Shown here: positions 25,041 to 36,057 of the stretch, piece by piece | How positions within the stretch are numbered: position 1 is the first letter of the stretch | Layout: every line of letters begins with the position of its first letter | NCBI RefSeq assembly: GCF_026341815.1 | Contig: NZ_JAPENX010000001.1 | Span: 1,364,001-1,428,000, forward strand | Length of the DNA stretch: 64,000 nucleotides | Reading direction: 5' to 3' | Source: Streptomyces sp. NBC_00572 | Lineage (GTDB): Bacteria > Actinomycetota > Actinomycetes > Streptomycetales > Streptomycetaceae | Made by a program: the position numbers and the translations under genes | The notes under the pieces: model-generated | Told to the model about the DNA's origin: nothing | Seen by the model: the letters and a program-made list of their open reading frames with translations, nothing else | Database searches by the model: none

Positions 25041-26282
25041 CTAGTCCACCAGGTCCCGCACCACCGCGTCGGCGAGCAGTCGGCCCCGCAGGGTCAGCAC
25101 CGCGCGCCCGGCCTCGTACGGCCCCGGGGCAAGGAGCCCGTCGGCCAGCGCCTTGGCGGCCGCTGCGAGCCCGGCGGGCTTGAGGAGGGAAAGCTCGACG
25201 CCCTCCTTGAGCCGCAGCTCCAGAAGGACCCGCTCCACCCGTCGGTCCTCGTCGGACAGCAGCTCCCGCCCGGCGCCGGGCGACTTCCCGCCGGCCAGCG
25301 CCGCCGCGTACGCACCCGGATGCTTCACGTTCCACCAGCGCACCCCGCCCACGTGCGAGTGCGCACCGGGCCCGGCGCCCCACCAGTCTGCGCCACGCCA
25401 GTACAGCTCGTTGTGGAGGCAGCGCCCGGCCTCGGAGGTGGCCCAGTTGGAGACCTCGTACCACTCGAATCCGGCCTGGGAGAAGACGTCCTCGGCGATC
25501 AGGTACCGGTCGGCGTGGACGTCGTCGTCGGTCATGGGGACCTCGCCGCGCCGGATGCGCCGCGCGAGCTGCGTACCCTCCTCGACGATCAGCGCGTAGG
25601 CACTGACGTGGTCGGGCCCGGCGCCGATGGCCGCGTCGAGCGAGGCCCGCCAGTCGTCGTCGGTCTCGCCGGGGGTGCCGTAGATCAGGTCCAGGTTGAC
25701 GTGCTCGAATCCGGCGGCCCGCGCCTCGGCGACGCACGCCTCGGGGCGTCCGGGCGTGTGGGTGCGGTCGAGGATCTTCAGGACGTGCTGCCTGGCACTC
25801 TGCATGCCGAAGGAGATCCGGTTGAAACCACCCTCCCGCAGCTCGGCCAGGTACGCGGGGTCGACGGACTCCGGATTGGCCTCGGTGGTCACCTCGGCGT
25901 CGTCGGCGAGCCCGAACTCCTCGCGGACGGCCCCCAGCATCCGTACGAGATCACCGGCGGCGAGCAGCGTGGGCGTGCCGCCACCCACGAAGACGGTCCG
26001 CACCGGCCGGGGATCGTCGCCGAGCACCTTCCGTGCGAGCCGGATCTCCTCGGCGACCTGATCGGCGTAGTTGTCCCGGGAGGCGAGCACGCCTCCGGTC
26101 CCCCGCAGCTCACTGGCCGTGTAGGTGTTGAAGTCGCAGTAGCCGCAGCGCGTCGCGCAGTACGGCACGTGCAGATAGAACCCGAGCGGCCGCTCCCCCG
26201 CCCCTTCGAGGGCGTGCGGGGGCAGCGCCCCGTCGTCGGGAACGGTCTCACCATCGGGCAGTACGGAAGGCATGAGCCCCAT
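25041..26282 (-). CDS. hemW: HemW-type radical SAM heme chaperone
   Basis: The 413-residue protein has the radical SAM motif YCATRCGYCDF with C42, C46 and C49, FVGGGTPTLL (S-adenosylmethionine binding), TTEANPESVDPAYL, GMQSARQHVLKILDRTH and NLDLIYGTPGE, and a C-terminal HemN domain. Proteins of this size and with this gene context are HemW, which delivers heme, and not the coproporphyrinogen oxidase HemN as older annotation has it. Two starts (26282 and 26273) are possible. It lies 60 bases after the acyl-CoA ligase on the same strand order reversed, so it may be the second gene of that transcript. Confidence 0.92.
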   Translation of the reverse strand: MGLMPSVLPDGETVPDDGALPPHALEGAGERPLGFYLHVPYCATRCGYCDFNTYTASELRGTGGVLASRDNYADQVAEEIRLARKVLGDDPRPVRTVFVGGGTPTLLAAGDLVRMLGAVREEFGLADDAEVTTEANPESVDPAYLAELREGGFNRISFGMQSARQHVLKILDRTHTPGRPEACVAEARAAGFEHVNLDLIYGTPGETDDDWRASLDAAIGAGPDHVSAYALIVEEGTQLARRIRRGEVPMTDDDVHADRYLIAEDVFSQAGFEWYEVSNWATSEAGRCLHNELYWRGADWWGAGPGAHSHVGGVRWWNVKHPGAYAAALAGGKSPGAGRELLSDEDRRVERVLLELRLKEGVELSLLKPAGLAAAAKALADGLLAPGPYEAGRAVLTLRGRLLADAVVRDLVD

Positions 26283-26342
26283 TGTCCCGTACTGCCCGAG
26301 GTGAACGCCGTGCCTGTGGACAACGAGGTCCTCAGGGGGAGG

Positions 26343-28220
<1,878 letters not shown>

Positions 28221-28263
28221 GACGTCCTCCGGGCGGCGGCGGTGCCTTCTGGTGGTTCGTAAC

Positions 28264-28277
28264 TAACTGGCGAGTAA
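28264..28277. promoter_or_regulatory. Operator-like palindrome upstream of acyl-CoA ligase
   Basis: TAACTGGCGAGTAA fits TnACTnGCnAGTnA, a near-palindrome of the kind bound by TetR-family regulators of fatty acid metabolism. It is overlapped by an extra TAACT on its left. The remainder of 28221-28349 shows no gene. Confidence 0.45.
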
Positions 28278-28349
28278 CCTTCGATTCGGGATCAGAGTAA
28301 AGGCCTGAGGACCGGCGCGTAAGGGGCTACAGGGCGTCGCTTCATAACG

Positions 28350-28384
28350 AACGGGCCCACGCGCGCATGGCACGTGGACCCGTT
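28350..28384 (-). terminator. Terminator hairpin of lepA
   Basis: AACGGGCCCACG pairs with CGTGGACCCGTT, 11 of 12 positions, around an 11-base loop, 34 bases past the lepA stop. Confidence 0.7.
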
Positions 28385-28418
28385 GTTTGCACAGGACAGC
28401 TACTTGGGGCGGCCTGGG

Positions 28419-30284
28419 CTACTTCTTCTTGCCGGAGGACTCGTCGCTCGACAGAACGGCGATGAAGGCCTCCTGCGGCACCTCCACCGAGCCGACCATC
28501 TTCATGCGCTTCTTGCCTTCCTTCTGCTTCTCCAGCAGCTTCCGCTTACGGGAGATGTCACCGCCGTAGCACTTGGCGAGGACGTCCTTGCGGATGGCTC
28601 GAATCGTCTCGCGGGCGATCACCCGGGAGCCGATCGCGGCCTGGATCGGCACCTCGAAGGCCTGCCGCGGGATGAGCTCGCGCAGCTTGGCGACCAGCCG
28701 CACACCGTAGGCGTACGCGGCGTCCTTGTGGGTGACGGCGGAGAACGCGTCGACCTTGTCGCCGTGCAGCAGGATGTCGACCTTGACCAGGCTGGAGGCC
28801 TGCTCGCCGGTGGGCTCGTAGTCGAGGGACGCGTAACCGCGCGTCTTGGACTTCAGCTGGTCGAAGAAGTCGAAGACGATCTCGGCGAGGGGCAGGGTGT
28901 AGCGGATCTCGACCCGGTCCTCGGAGAGGTAGTCCATGCCGATCAGGGTGCCGCGACGGGTCTGGCACAGCTCCATGATCGCGCCGATGAACTCGCTGGG
29001 GGCGAGGATCGTGGCGCGTACGACGGGCTCGTACACGTCGTCGATCTTGCCCTCGGGGAACTCGCTCGGGTTGGTGACCGTGTGCTCGCTGCCGTCCTCC
29101 ATGACCACGCGGTAGACCACGTTGGGGGCGGTGGCGATCAGGTCGAGCCCGAACTCGCGCTCCAGCCGCTCACGGATCACGTCGAGGTGGAGCAGGCCCA
29201 GGAACCCGACGCGGAAGCCGAAGCCGAGGGCCGCGGAGGTCTCCGGCTCGTAGACCAGCGCGGCGTCGTTGAGCTGCAGCTTGTCCAGGGCCTCGCGGAG
29301 GTCCGGGTACTCCGAGCCGTCCAGCGGGTAGAGGCCCGAGAAGACCATCGGCTTCGGGTCCTTGTAACCGCCGAGGGCCTCGGTGGCGCCCTTGTGCAGG
29401 GAGGTGATCGTGTCACCGACCTTGGACTGGCGGACGTCCTTCACGCCGGTGATGAGGTAACCCACCTCGCCGACGCCGAGACCGTCGGACGGCGTCATCT
29501 CCGGGGAGGAGACACCGATCTCCAGGAGCTCGTGGGTGGCGCCGGTCGACATCATCTTGATGCGCTCGCGCTTGTTGAGCTGCCCGTCGATCACTCGGAC
29601 GTACGTCACGACGCCCCGGTACGAGTCGTACACGGAGTCGAAGATCATCGCGCGCGGGGGCGCGTCGGCGACACCGACCGGGGCGGGAACGTCACGGACG
29701 ACCCGGTCGAGCAGCGCGTCGACACCGACACCGGTCTTCGCGGAGACCTTGAGGACGTCCTCCGGCTGGCAGCCGATGAGGTTGGCCAGCTCCTCGGAGA
29801 ACTTCTCCGGCTGGGCGGCCGGCAGGTCGATCTTGTTCAGCACCGGAACGATGGTGAGGTCGTTCTCCATCGCCAGGTAGAGGTTGGCGAGCGTCTGCGC
29901 CTCGATGCCCTGGGCCGCGTCGACCAGCAGGACCGTGCCCTCACAGGCCGCGAGCGAACGCGAGACCTCGTACGTGAAGTCGACGTGCCCGGGAGTGTCG
30001 ATCATGTTCAGGATGTGCGTGTCGCCCTGACCCGGCCCCTCGGTCGGCGCCCACGGCAGCCGGACCGCCTGGGACTTGATCGTGATGCCGCGCTCCCGCT
30101 CGATATCCATGCGGTCGAGGTACTGGGCACGCATCTGCCGCTGGTCGACCACACCGGTCAGCTGGAGCATCCGGTCGGCGAGCGTGGACTTGCCGTGGTC
30201 GATGTGCGCGATGATGCAGAAGTTGCGGATCAGAGCCGGGTCGGTACGGCTCGGCTCGGGCACGTTGGTAGGAGTCGCGGGCAC
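28419..30284 (-). CDS. lepA: Elongation factor 4 (LepA) GTPase
   Basis: LepA is a ribosome-bound translational GTPase that can back-translocate stalled ribosomes. The start is GTG at 30282-30284, giving 621 residues, the usual length; the frame runs on upstream through non-coding DNA. G1 is AHIDHGKS (26-33), followed by RERGITIK (G2), DTPGHVDF (G3) and NKIDLP (G4); the C-terminal LepA-specific domain ends near [16 protein letters not shown]. It is divergent from rpsT, an arrangement seen in many bacteria. Confidence 0.96.
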   Translation of the reverse strand: MPATPTNVPEPSRTDPALIRNFCIIAHIDHGKSTLADRMLQLTGVVDQRQMRAQYLDRMDIERERGITIKSQAVRLPWAPTEGPGQGDTHILNMIDTPGHVDFTYEVSRSLAACEGTVLLVDAAQGIEAQTLANLYLAMENDLTIVPVLNKIDLPAAQPEKFSEELANLIGCQPEDVLKVSAKTGVGVDALLDRVVRDVPAPVGVADAPPRAMIFDSVYDSYRGVVTYVRVIDGQLNKRERIKMMSTGATHELLEIGVSSPEMTPSDGLGVGEVGYLITGVKDVRQSKVGDTITSLHKGATEALGGYKDPKPMVFSGLYPLDGSEYPDLREALDKLQLNDAALVYEPETSAALGFGFRVGFLGLLHLDVIRERLEREFGLDLIATAPNVVYRVVMEDGSEHTVTNPSEFPEGKIDDVYEPVVRATILAPSEFIGAIMELCQTRRGTLIGMDYLSEDRVEIRYTLPLAEIVFDFFDQLKSKTRGYASLDYEPTGEQASSLVKVDILLHGDKVDAFSAVTHKDAAYAYGVRLVAKLRELIPRQAFEVPIQAAIGSRVIARETIRAIRKDVLAKCYGGDISRKRKLLEKQKEGKKRMKMVGSVEVPQEAFIAVLSSDESSGKKK

Positions 30285-30361
30285 GCAGGGTCTCGTCTCG
30301 GGGCGATGTCGGATCGATACGTAGGCTCCATGGTCCCATGCCCGTCGCCCTGTGCCCGGTT

Positions 30362-30391
30362 TGGGCGGGCACGAGAGTGGCTGATAGTGTG
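30362..30391 (+). promoter_or_regulatory. Predicted rpsT promoter
   Basis: TTGGGC (30362-30367) and TAGTGT (30386-30391) are separated by 18 bases, a good match for a HrdB-type promoter, about 78 bases ahead of the rpsT start. Confidence 0.55.
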
Positions 30392-30468
30392 GACAGCTGT
30401 GTCTCGTGTGCCCTCTCAGCCTGCGAGGCGCATCCAGAAGGAACATCGAACCTGTAAAGGCTCTTTTC

Positions 30469-30735
30469 GTGGCGAACATCAAGTCCCAGATCAAGCGGAA
30501 CAAGACGAACGAGAAGGCGCGCCTGCGCAACAAGGCCGTCAAGTCCTCGCTCAAGACCGCGATCCGCAAGGCCCGCGAGGCCGTCGCCGCGGGTGACGTC
30601 GAGAAGGCCACCGTGGCTTCTCGCGCCGCCTCCCGCGCGCTCGACAAGGCTGTCTCGAAGGGCGTCATCCACAAGAACGCCGCCGCCAACAAGAAGTCGG
30701 CGCTGGCCACCAAGGTTGCCGCTCTCCAGGGCTGA
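30469..30735 (+). CDS. rpsT: 30S ribosomal protein S20
   Basis: S20 is a primary 16S rRNA binding protein. The start is GTG at 30469 ([21 protein letters not shown]), giving 88 residues, the family length; a longer frame upstream is unsupported. The sequence is rich in Lys, Arg and Ala with the family blocks [12 protein letters not shown] and [15 protein letters not shown]. It is divergent from lepA with its own promoter and is followed by a large hairpin at 30855-30900. Confidence 0.98.
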   Translation: MANIKSQIKRNKTNEKARLRNKAVKSSLKTAIRKAREAVAAGDVEKATVASRAASRALDKAVSKGVIHKNAAANKKSALATKVAALQG

Positions 30736-30854
30736 GCTCTGATGTAACCGGCCGCAAGGGACCCAGCGGGCCCTCTCTCCCGCTCCCACCCGGCCACCCA
30801 GGACTCGCACGCGGACGCGTTCGCCACGCGGGTGCGAGCCCACCCTCTTGAACA

Positions 30855-30900
30855 CCGAAGGCCCCACCACCTCCTTCCCCAGGAGGGGTGGGGCCTTCGG
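30855..30900 (+). terminator. Long hairpin downstream of rpsT
   Basis: CCGAAGGCCCCACC plus CCTCC pairs with GGAGG plus GGTGGGGCCTTCGG: 19 base pairs with one bulged A and a seven-base loop. It is the strongest hairpin in the region, 120 bases after the S20 stop, and could stop transcription from either side. Confidence 0.8.
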
Positions 30901-31549
30901 CGTATGGGATGGCGGGGCTTGGGGGACTGCGAGGAGCACGCGGCGGGGGCAGGACGCATGTGTCGGGGGGCCGGGGGCGTGACCCCCAGGCGGGAGGGGG
31001 CGCATGTCTCGGGGGCCAGGGGCGCGGCCCCTAGGCGGGGCCGGGGTCCAAGCCTCCAGGGTCCAGGGACACGGCCCGAGGCGGGGCCGGGGTCCATGCC
31101 CTCGGGGTCCGAGGCATGACTCCAGGCGAGGGCGGGGCGCAGCCCCAATGAGTGGCGGGGCCCCCTGAGGGAGATCCGGGGCGCAGCCCCGAACGGGGTC
31201 GAGGGGCTCAGCCCCAGGCTGGTTCGGGGCGCAGCCCAGCGGGATCCGAGGCGCAGCCCCAAGCCGGTCCAGGGGCTCAGCCCCCAGCGGGGTCCAGGGG
31301 CGCAGCCCCGAAAACGGGGGTTCGGGGGCGGCGCCCCCGGGAGCTCTCCTCAGCCCCCACCAGCCCCCGGCAGGGTTTCGGGAAGGGGTGGGGTGGGGAA
31401 TCCGCCCCGGCACCAGCCATCAACCGGCCCGCACCACTCCACACAACCCCGGCCCGCCTCGGCCCACGCGCAGGCCCACCCCGGGCACGGGCGCGACACG
31501 GGCACGAGCTGAGGCGCGGGCGCGCCACAGGCCAGCCACCCGCAACCGG
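30901..31549. repeat. Non-coding stretch with an array of GGGGCGCAGCCCC-type palindromes
   Basis: No frame in this 650-bp stretch has a plausible protein. Eight self-complementary units are clear: 31134-31146, 31178-31190, 31203-31215, 31226-31238, 31248-31260, 31272-31284, 31297-31309 and the larger GGGGGCGGCGCCCCC at 31324-31338. From 31178 on their starts are 22-27 bases apart. More degenerate units lie between 30970 and 31130 (for example GGGGCGTGACCCCC). Such units are common between Streptomyces genes; the regular spacing here is notable. Confidence 0.75.
31380..31398 (+). other. G-quadruplex motif
   Basis: GGG-AA-GGGG-T-GGGG-T-GGGG on the plus strand has four G-runs with loops of only 2, 1 and 1 bases, just after the palindrome array and 150 bases past the holA stop on its non-template side. 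Confidence 0.6.
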
Positions 31550-32542
31550 CTACCCGCCCCGCCGCATCCTCGCCGCCCGAGCCACCGCGACCACCGCCTT
31601 CTCCAGGGCGTACTCCGGGTCGTCCCCGCCGCCCTTCACCCCCGCGTCCGCCTCCGCGATCGCCCGCAGCGCCACCGACACCCCGTCCGGGGTCCAGCCC
31701 CGCATCTGCTGCCGCACGCGGTCGATCTTCCAGGGCGGCATGCCCAGCTCCCGCGCGAGGTCCGCCGGACGGCCCCCCCGCGCGGACGACAGCTTGCCGA
31801 TCGCCCGTACGCCCTGCGCGAGCGCGCTGGTGACGAGCACCGGCGCGACCCCGGTCGAGAGCGACCAGCGCAGCGCCTCAAGCGCCTCCGCCGCCCGCCC
31901 CTCGACCGCGCGGTCCGCGATGTTGAAGGAGGAGGCCTCGGCGCGACCCGTGTAGTACCGACCGACGACGGCCTCGTCGATCGTCCCGTCGACGTCGGAC
32001 GTGAGCTGCGCGACCGCGGACGCGAGCTCCCGCAGGTCGCTGCCGATCGAGTCGACGAGCGCCTGGCAGGCCTCGGGGGTGGCCGAACGCCCCAGCGTCC
32101 GGAACTCCTGCCGTACGAACGTCAGCCGCTCCGCAGGCTTCGTGGTCTTCGGGCAGGCCACCTCCCGCGCCCCCGCCTTGCGCGCCGCGTCGAGCAGGCC
32201 CTTGCCTTTGGCGCCGCCGGCGTGGAGCAGGACGAGCGAGATGTCCTCGATCGGGTCGTCGAGATAGGCCTTGACGTCCTTGATCGTGTCGGCGGACAGA
32301 TCGTGGGCGTTCCGCACGACCAGCACCTTGCGCTCGGCGAAGAGCGACGGACTGGTCAGTTCCGCGAGCGAGCCGGGCTGGAGCTGCTCGGGCGCGAGGT
32401 CGCGCACGTCCGTGTCGGCGTCGGCGGCGCGGGCGGCCGCGACGACCGCCTGGACGACGCGGTCGAGGAGCAGGTCCTCCTGCCCCACGGCGAGCGTCAC
32501 GGGGCCGAGGAGATCGTCGGGGGAAGTCTTTCTGGTGGCCAT
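31550..32542 (-). CDS. holA: DNA polymerase III subunit delta
   Basis: HolA is the wrench of the clamp loader that opens the beta clamp. The 330-residue protein (MATRKTSPDDLLGPVTLAVGQEDLLLDRVV) shows the family pattern: FAERKVLVVRNAHDL, LLHAGGAKGKGLLDAARKAGA, a degenerate AAA core, then the C-terminal collar helices with PPWKIDRVRQQMRGW. The start at ATG 32542 has only weak GGACC ahead; the frame extends upstream into non-coding sequence. It is divergent from a small hypothetical gene. Confidence 0.92.
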   Translation of the reverse strand: MATRKTSPDDLLGPVTLAVGQEDLLLDRVVQAVVAAARAADADTDVRDLAPEQLQPGSLAELTSPSLFAERKVLVVRNAHDLSADTIKDVKAYLDDPIEDISLVLLHAGGAKGKGLLDAARKAGAREVACPKTTKPAERLTFVRQEFRTLGRSATPEACQALVDSIGSDLRELASAVAQLTSDVDGTIDEAVVGRYYTGRAEASSFNIADRAVEGRAAEALEALRWSLSTGVAPVLVTSALAQGVRAIGKLSSARGGRPADLARELGMPPWKIDRVRQQMRGWTPDGVSVALRAIAEADAGVKGGGDDPEYALEKAVVAVARAARMRRGG

Positions 32543-32598
32543 CGCGGTCCAGCATCCCACGGACCACTGACAGCACGGCGATGCCCGAGAATGACGGG

Positions 32599-32841
32599 GT
32601 GAGTGAACGACACGTACTGGTACTCCCCGACCGCGACGCCGCCGAGGAGGTCGCCGGAGAACTCCCCGACCGTTTCGGCGTCGCCGAGGAACCGCAGCTC
32701 GTACGGGACTCCCTGGCCGGGGAGGACGACGCCGAGGACGCGCAGTGGCTGGTGGTGGTCGAGGACCCGGACGGCCGGCTCGACCCGGCGGCTCTGGACG
32801 ACCTGGCCGCCGAGTACGAGGGCTGGCTGGAAGCCCCGTAA
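32599..32841 (+). CDS. Small acidic conserved hypothetical protein
   Basis: The 80-residue protein starts with VSERHVLVLPDRDAAEEVAGEL (GTG at 32599) and is strongly acidic (DSLAGEDDAEDAQWLVVVEDPDGRLD), ending EYEGWLEAP. No motif is recognised. An ATG six codons upstream is possible but also lacks a ribosome binding site. The gene is divergent from holA and convergent with the YceI gene. The GC pattern is that of coding sequence. Function unknown. Confidence 0.65.
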   Translation: MSERHVLVLPDRDAAEEVAGELPDRFGVAEEPQLVRDSLAGEDDAEDAQWLVVVEDPDGRLDPAALDDLAAEYEGWLEAP

Positions 32842-32913
32842 CCGGCGACGCCCGCCAGCCCCACCTGGTATCCGCCGGCCCCACGCGGTATCCGTAGCCC
32901 CGCACGCCAGACC

Positions 32914-33807
32914 TCAGCCCCGCACGGCAACCTTCGGCACGATCTGAATGTCGAGGTCGATGCTGATGCTCGACCCCACGGCGGCGATCCCCCGGGCGAG
33001 CAGCGTCTGCCAGGTGAGGGTGAAGTCCTCCCGGTGCAGCTCGGTGGAGGCCCGGCAGGCGCACCGGGTCTCGCCTTCCAGGCCGCTGCCGAGGCCCAGG
33101 TACTGGGTGTCGAGGGTCACCGTGCGGCTCACTCCGTGGAGGGTGAGCGCCCCGGTGACGGCCCACCGGCTGCCGCCCCTGTGTGTGAAGCGCTCGCTGA
33201 AGAACTCCAGCGTCGGATACGCCCCGACGTCGAGGAAGTCACCGGACCGCAGATGGTCGTCGCGCATCTGCACCCCGGTGTCGATGGAGGCCGCGTCGAT
33301 GACGACGTGCATCGCCGAGTCCTCCATGCGGTCACCGATCCGCACCGCCCCGGCGAAGCCGTTGAACCGGCCGTGGATCCGGGCGAGCCCGATGTGCCGG
33401 GCCGTGAATCCGATCTGCGAATGCGTCGGGTCGATCTCCCAGTCGCCGGGTTCGGGGAGTTGGGGCTGCGGGGCGATCTGGAGCAGCACGTCGTCGAGGC
33501 CCGTGTGGCCGCCCTCGGCGACAACGACCCTGCCGTGGTGCGGTGTGTAGCCCTCGGCGGTGACCGCGAGCCGGTACTCCCCCGACGGCACGGTCGCGAG
33601 CAACGTGCCATACGGGTCGGTCTCCCCGGCGAGCACCTTGCGCCCGGCGGCGTCACTGAGGACGAACTCGGCCTGCCGGACCGGTTCGTGCACGGGGTCG
33701 AGCACCCGGCAGGTCAGCACCCCCGCCGAGGCGGGGACGGTGAGACCGGCGAGCGGGCCGCCTCGCGCGGCGCCCGCCGCACGCTTCCCGAAGAGACGAT
33801 CGAACAT
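32914..33807 (-). CDS. YceI-family protein with N-terminal carboxypeptidase-regulatory-like domain
   Basis: Residues 20-110 form a beta-sandwich of the carboxypeptidase regulatory/transthyretin-like type (LTCRVLDPVHEPVRQAEFVLSD, SGEYRLAVTAEGYTPHH). Residues 120-295 are a YceI lipocalin-like domain: WEIDPTHSQIGFTARHIGLARIHGRFNGF, then SGDFLDVGAYPTLEFFSERF and LTLHGVSRTVTLD. YceI proteins bind isoprenoid-like lipids. No signal peptide is visible, so this one is probably cytoplasmic. The N-terminal fusion makes it longer (297 residues) than plain YceI proteins (about 190). Confidence 0.88.
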   Translation of the reverse strand: MFDRLFGKRAAGAARGGPLAGLTVPASAGVLTCRVLDPVHEPVRQAEFVLSDAAGRKVLAGETDPYGTLLATVPSGEYRLAVTAEGYTPHHGRVVVAEGGHTGLDDVLLQIAPQPQLPEPGDWEIDPTHSQIGFTARHIGLARIHGRFNGFAGAVRIGDRMEDSAMHVVIDAASIDTGVQMRDDHLRSGDFLDVGAYPTLEFFSERFTHRGGSRWAVTGALTLHGVSRTVTLDTQYLGLGSGLEGETRCACRASTELHREDFTLTWQTLLARGIAAVGSSISIDLDIQIVPKVAVRG

Positions 33808-33905
33808 TCTTCACGCACCCCCGTGCGACTCGTTCACTGTGCAACGAAGTCGCATTCGATCACCGTTGGGGCGTTCGACGCAAACCGGGCAACTACCAGC
33901 AAGCG

Positions 33906-34751
33906 TTACCGAGGGTTCGAATCGGAAATTCCGCCGCGTACGACCGGCAGCGCGTCGAGCTCGATCCCGAACAGGTCCCGGTAGGCACCCCGCACCTCGT
34001 CCTCGCTCCCCAGGGTCCGCTCGTCCCGCTCGCCCCGGGCGCGGGTGATCAGTTTCCGGTCGCTGAGGGTGATCCGGCCCTCCTCGGTGAGCAGGGAGCA
34101 GACGAGACTGCGCGGGAAGTGCGAGTCGGGCGAGGTCTGGTGGTACCAGGCGCCTGCCGTGAAGTCGGCGAGCCGACGCGGCCGCACCTCCAGCCGGTAC
34201 TGCGGCTTCCCGTCCCGCAGCACGTCCACGTCGCCCTCGGAGGTGTCCACGAGCCGGAAGACACCGCCCGGGTCCTGCTGGTCGTCGCGGTCCTCGAAGG
34301 ACAGCGGGAAGTGGCTGTGGTCACCGAAGCCGACGTCGGCGAGCCGCCGCTCCCCGTCCGCCGTCTCCACGAGCAGCGCCATGTGGTCGTACGGGATGCC
34401 CGGCGTCCCGTCCGGCCCGAAGACCCGCGCCTGGAGCAGCGATACGCGGTAGCCGAGCCCCCGCAGCAGTACGGCGAACGCGGTGTTGACCTCGTAGCAG
34501 AAGCCGCCCCTGTGCGCCCCGACCACCTTGTCGAGCAGCGCCTTCTCGTCCAGGACGATGTCCTCGCCGAGATGGATGGAGAGGTTCTCGAAGGGAACGG
34601 TCAGCAGGTGTCGCAGCTGCAGGTCGCGCAGGGCGTCGGTGTCCGCGCGGTCCGGCCGCTCGGCGCCGATGCGCCGCAGATAGGCCCGGACGTCCCCCGG
34701 CGTGGGGGTGAAGGGCTCAGAGGGAACGGGGGCGGTCGGTCGCGTAGTCAT
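33906..34751 (-). CDS. Arylamine N-acetyltransferase
   Basis: The 281-residue enzyme transfers acetyl from acetyl-CoA to arylamines or hydrazines through a cysteine. The catalytic triad is visible: C85 in RGGFCYEVN, H123 in YDHMALLV and D139 in ADVGFG, in the right order and spacing. VPFENLSIHLGE is another family block. The start is ATG 34751. It is followed on the same strand, after 98 bases, by the YceI gene, and preceded by the MFS gene that ends at 34790. Confidence 0.93.
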   Translation of the reverse strand: MTTRPTAPVPSEPFTPTPGDVRAYLRRIGAERPDRADTDALRDLQLRHLLTVPFENLSIHLGEDIVLDEKALLDKVVGAHRGGFCYEVNTAFAVLLRGLGYRVSLLQARVFGPDGTPGIPYDHMALLVETADGERRLADVGFGDHSHFPLSFEDRDDQQDPGGVFRLVDTSEGDVDVLRDGKPQYRLEVRPRRLADFTAGAWYHQTSPDSHFPRSLVCSLLTEEGRITLSDRKLITRARGERDERTLGSEDEVRGAYRDLFGIELDALPVVRGGISDSNPR

Positions 34752-34789
34752 TCCGCCAGTCTGCCCGGTCGGCCTTTCCCTCCACCCGG

Positions 34790-36052
34790 CTATCCGACCG
34801 GTGCCGACTCCTCTTTCGGAGAGGGCAGTTCCCGCATCCGGGGCAGCGGCGAGGGCAACACCCACAGCACGGCGAAGACGGCCCCGACGGTGGCGATCCA
34901 CAGTGTCGGACGCAGCCCGATCACGGTGCCGAGGAAGCCGCCGGCAAGCGCGCCGAGCGGGCGGACCCCGTGGTTGAGCGTCCGGTAGGCGCCCATGACC
35001 CTGGCCCGTACGGCGTCGGGTATCAGCGCCATCTGGAGCGATCCCGCGGCGATGTCGACGATCATGACGCCGACACAGGAGAGGAACTCCGCGACGAACA
35101 GCACGAACACCACGAGCGGAAGAGGACCGTCGGCCAGGGGTATCAGGACCAGGGGCAGGGTGAATCCGAGGAAGCCGGCGACGAGCGAGCCTCCGATGCC
35201 GATCCGCCGGACGACCGCCCCGCTGCAGACCGCCCCGAGAAGACCGCCCACGGCCCCCGCCCCGAGCACCAGGCCGAGCAGACCGGCGCCGATGCCGAGT
35301 TCGGTGGTCGCGTAGATCACGAAGAGGGTGTGGAACATGTAGTTGAAGAACTGCACGGTGCCGGAGGCGGCGAGCAGCGCGCGCATCGAACGCTCCCGGA
35401 CCACCCAGCGCAGCCCCTCGGTGAAGTGCCCCTCGGCCACCGGAGCCGGCGCGGGTTCGACCGGTTCGATCCGGGCCAGGTACCCGGCCGACACCAGATA
35501 GGTCAGGGCGTCCGCGACCAGTGCGAAGGGCGCGGTGAGGAACTGCACGAGGAGCCCGCCGACCCCCGGCCCCGCCAGCCAGGCCGTCGAACGGCTGCCG
35601 TTGACCAGGGAGTTCGCCTGCACATAGCGCTCGGTAGGTACGAGCGCCACGAAGAGCGTGGCGTTGCAGACCTCGAAGAGCACGGTGAGCGCGCCGAGCC
35701 CGAAGGCCACCACGTACAGCTGGGTGAGCGTCAGCATGTCGAGCAGATGGGCCACGGGGAGGGTCAGGACCAGCGCCGCCCGCCCGATGTCGGCAGCGAT
35801 CATCGTGCGTCTGCGGCTGGTCTGCCGGTCGGCCCAGGCCCCGAAGGGCAGGTTGAGCAGGAGCGCGGGCAGGAGTTCGGCGGCCTTGAGCCAGCCCATC
35901 GCCGCGGCGTCGGCGCCCAGGATCAGGACGGCGGCGAGCGGGATCGCCATGAGCGATATCTGGTCCCCGGCGAGCGAGATGGTCTGCCCGGTCCAGTAGC
36001 GACGGAAGGTCCGCTCACGCAGCAGCGCCGGTACGCGTTCCATCAGGGCCAT
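34790..36052 (-). CDS. MFS efflux transporter (MFS_3/EntS-like)
   Basis: The 420-residue protein starts MALMERVPALLRERTFRRYWTGQTISLAGDQIS, a typical N-terminus of the macrolide/siderophore exporter branch, with 12 hydrophobic segments and the motif A loop GAWADRQTSRRRTM. The start is ATG 36052 with GAGGAG eight bases ahead; a GTG at 36061 would overlap the regulator stop but has no spacer. The preceding ArsR-type gene ends five bases upstream, so the regulator and exporter form one operon under the operator at 36687-36712. Confidence 0.92.
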   Translation of the reverse strand: MALMERVPALLRERTFRRYWTGQTISLAGDQISLMAIPLAAVLILGADAAAMGWLKAAELLPALLLNLPFGAWADRQTSRRRTMIAADIGRAALVLTLPVAHLLDMLTLTQLYVVAFGLGALTVLFEVCNATLFVALVPTERYVQANSLVNGSRSTAWLAGPGVGGLLVQFLTAPFALVADALTYLVSAGYLARIEPVEPAPAPVAEGHFTEGLRWVVRERSMRALLAASGTVQFFNYMFHTLFVIYATTELGIGAGLLGLVLGAGAVGGLLGAVCSGAVVRRIGIGGSLVAGFLGFTLPLVLIPLADGPLPLVVFVLFVAEFLSCVGVMIVDIAAGSLQMALIPDAVRARVMGAYRTLNHGVRPLGALAGGFLGTVIGLRPTLWIATVGAVFAVLWVLPSPLPRMRELPSPKEESAPVG

Positions 36053-36057
36053 CTGGG

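Noticed and set aside
30285..31262. Upstream extension of the lepA frame by about 325 codons
   Set aside because: The extension crosses rpsT and the palindrome array and has no homology-like features; the GTG at 30284 gives the normal LepA length.
30901..31500. Possible CRISPR array because of regular 22-27-bp spacing
   Set aside because: Units are only 13 bp self-complementary palindromes, spacers are about 10 bp, and no cas gene is near.
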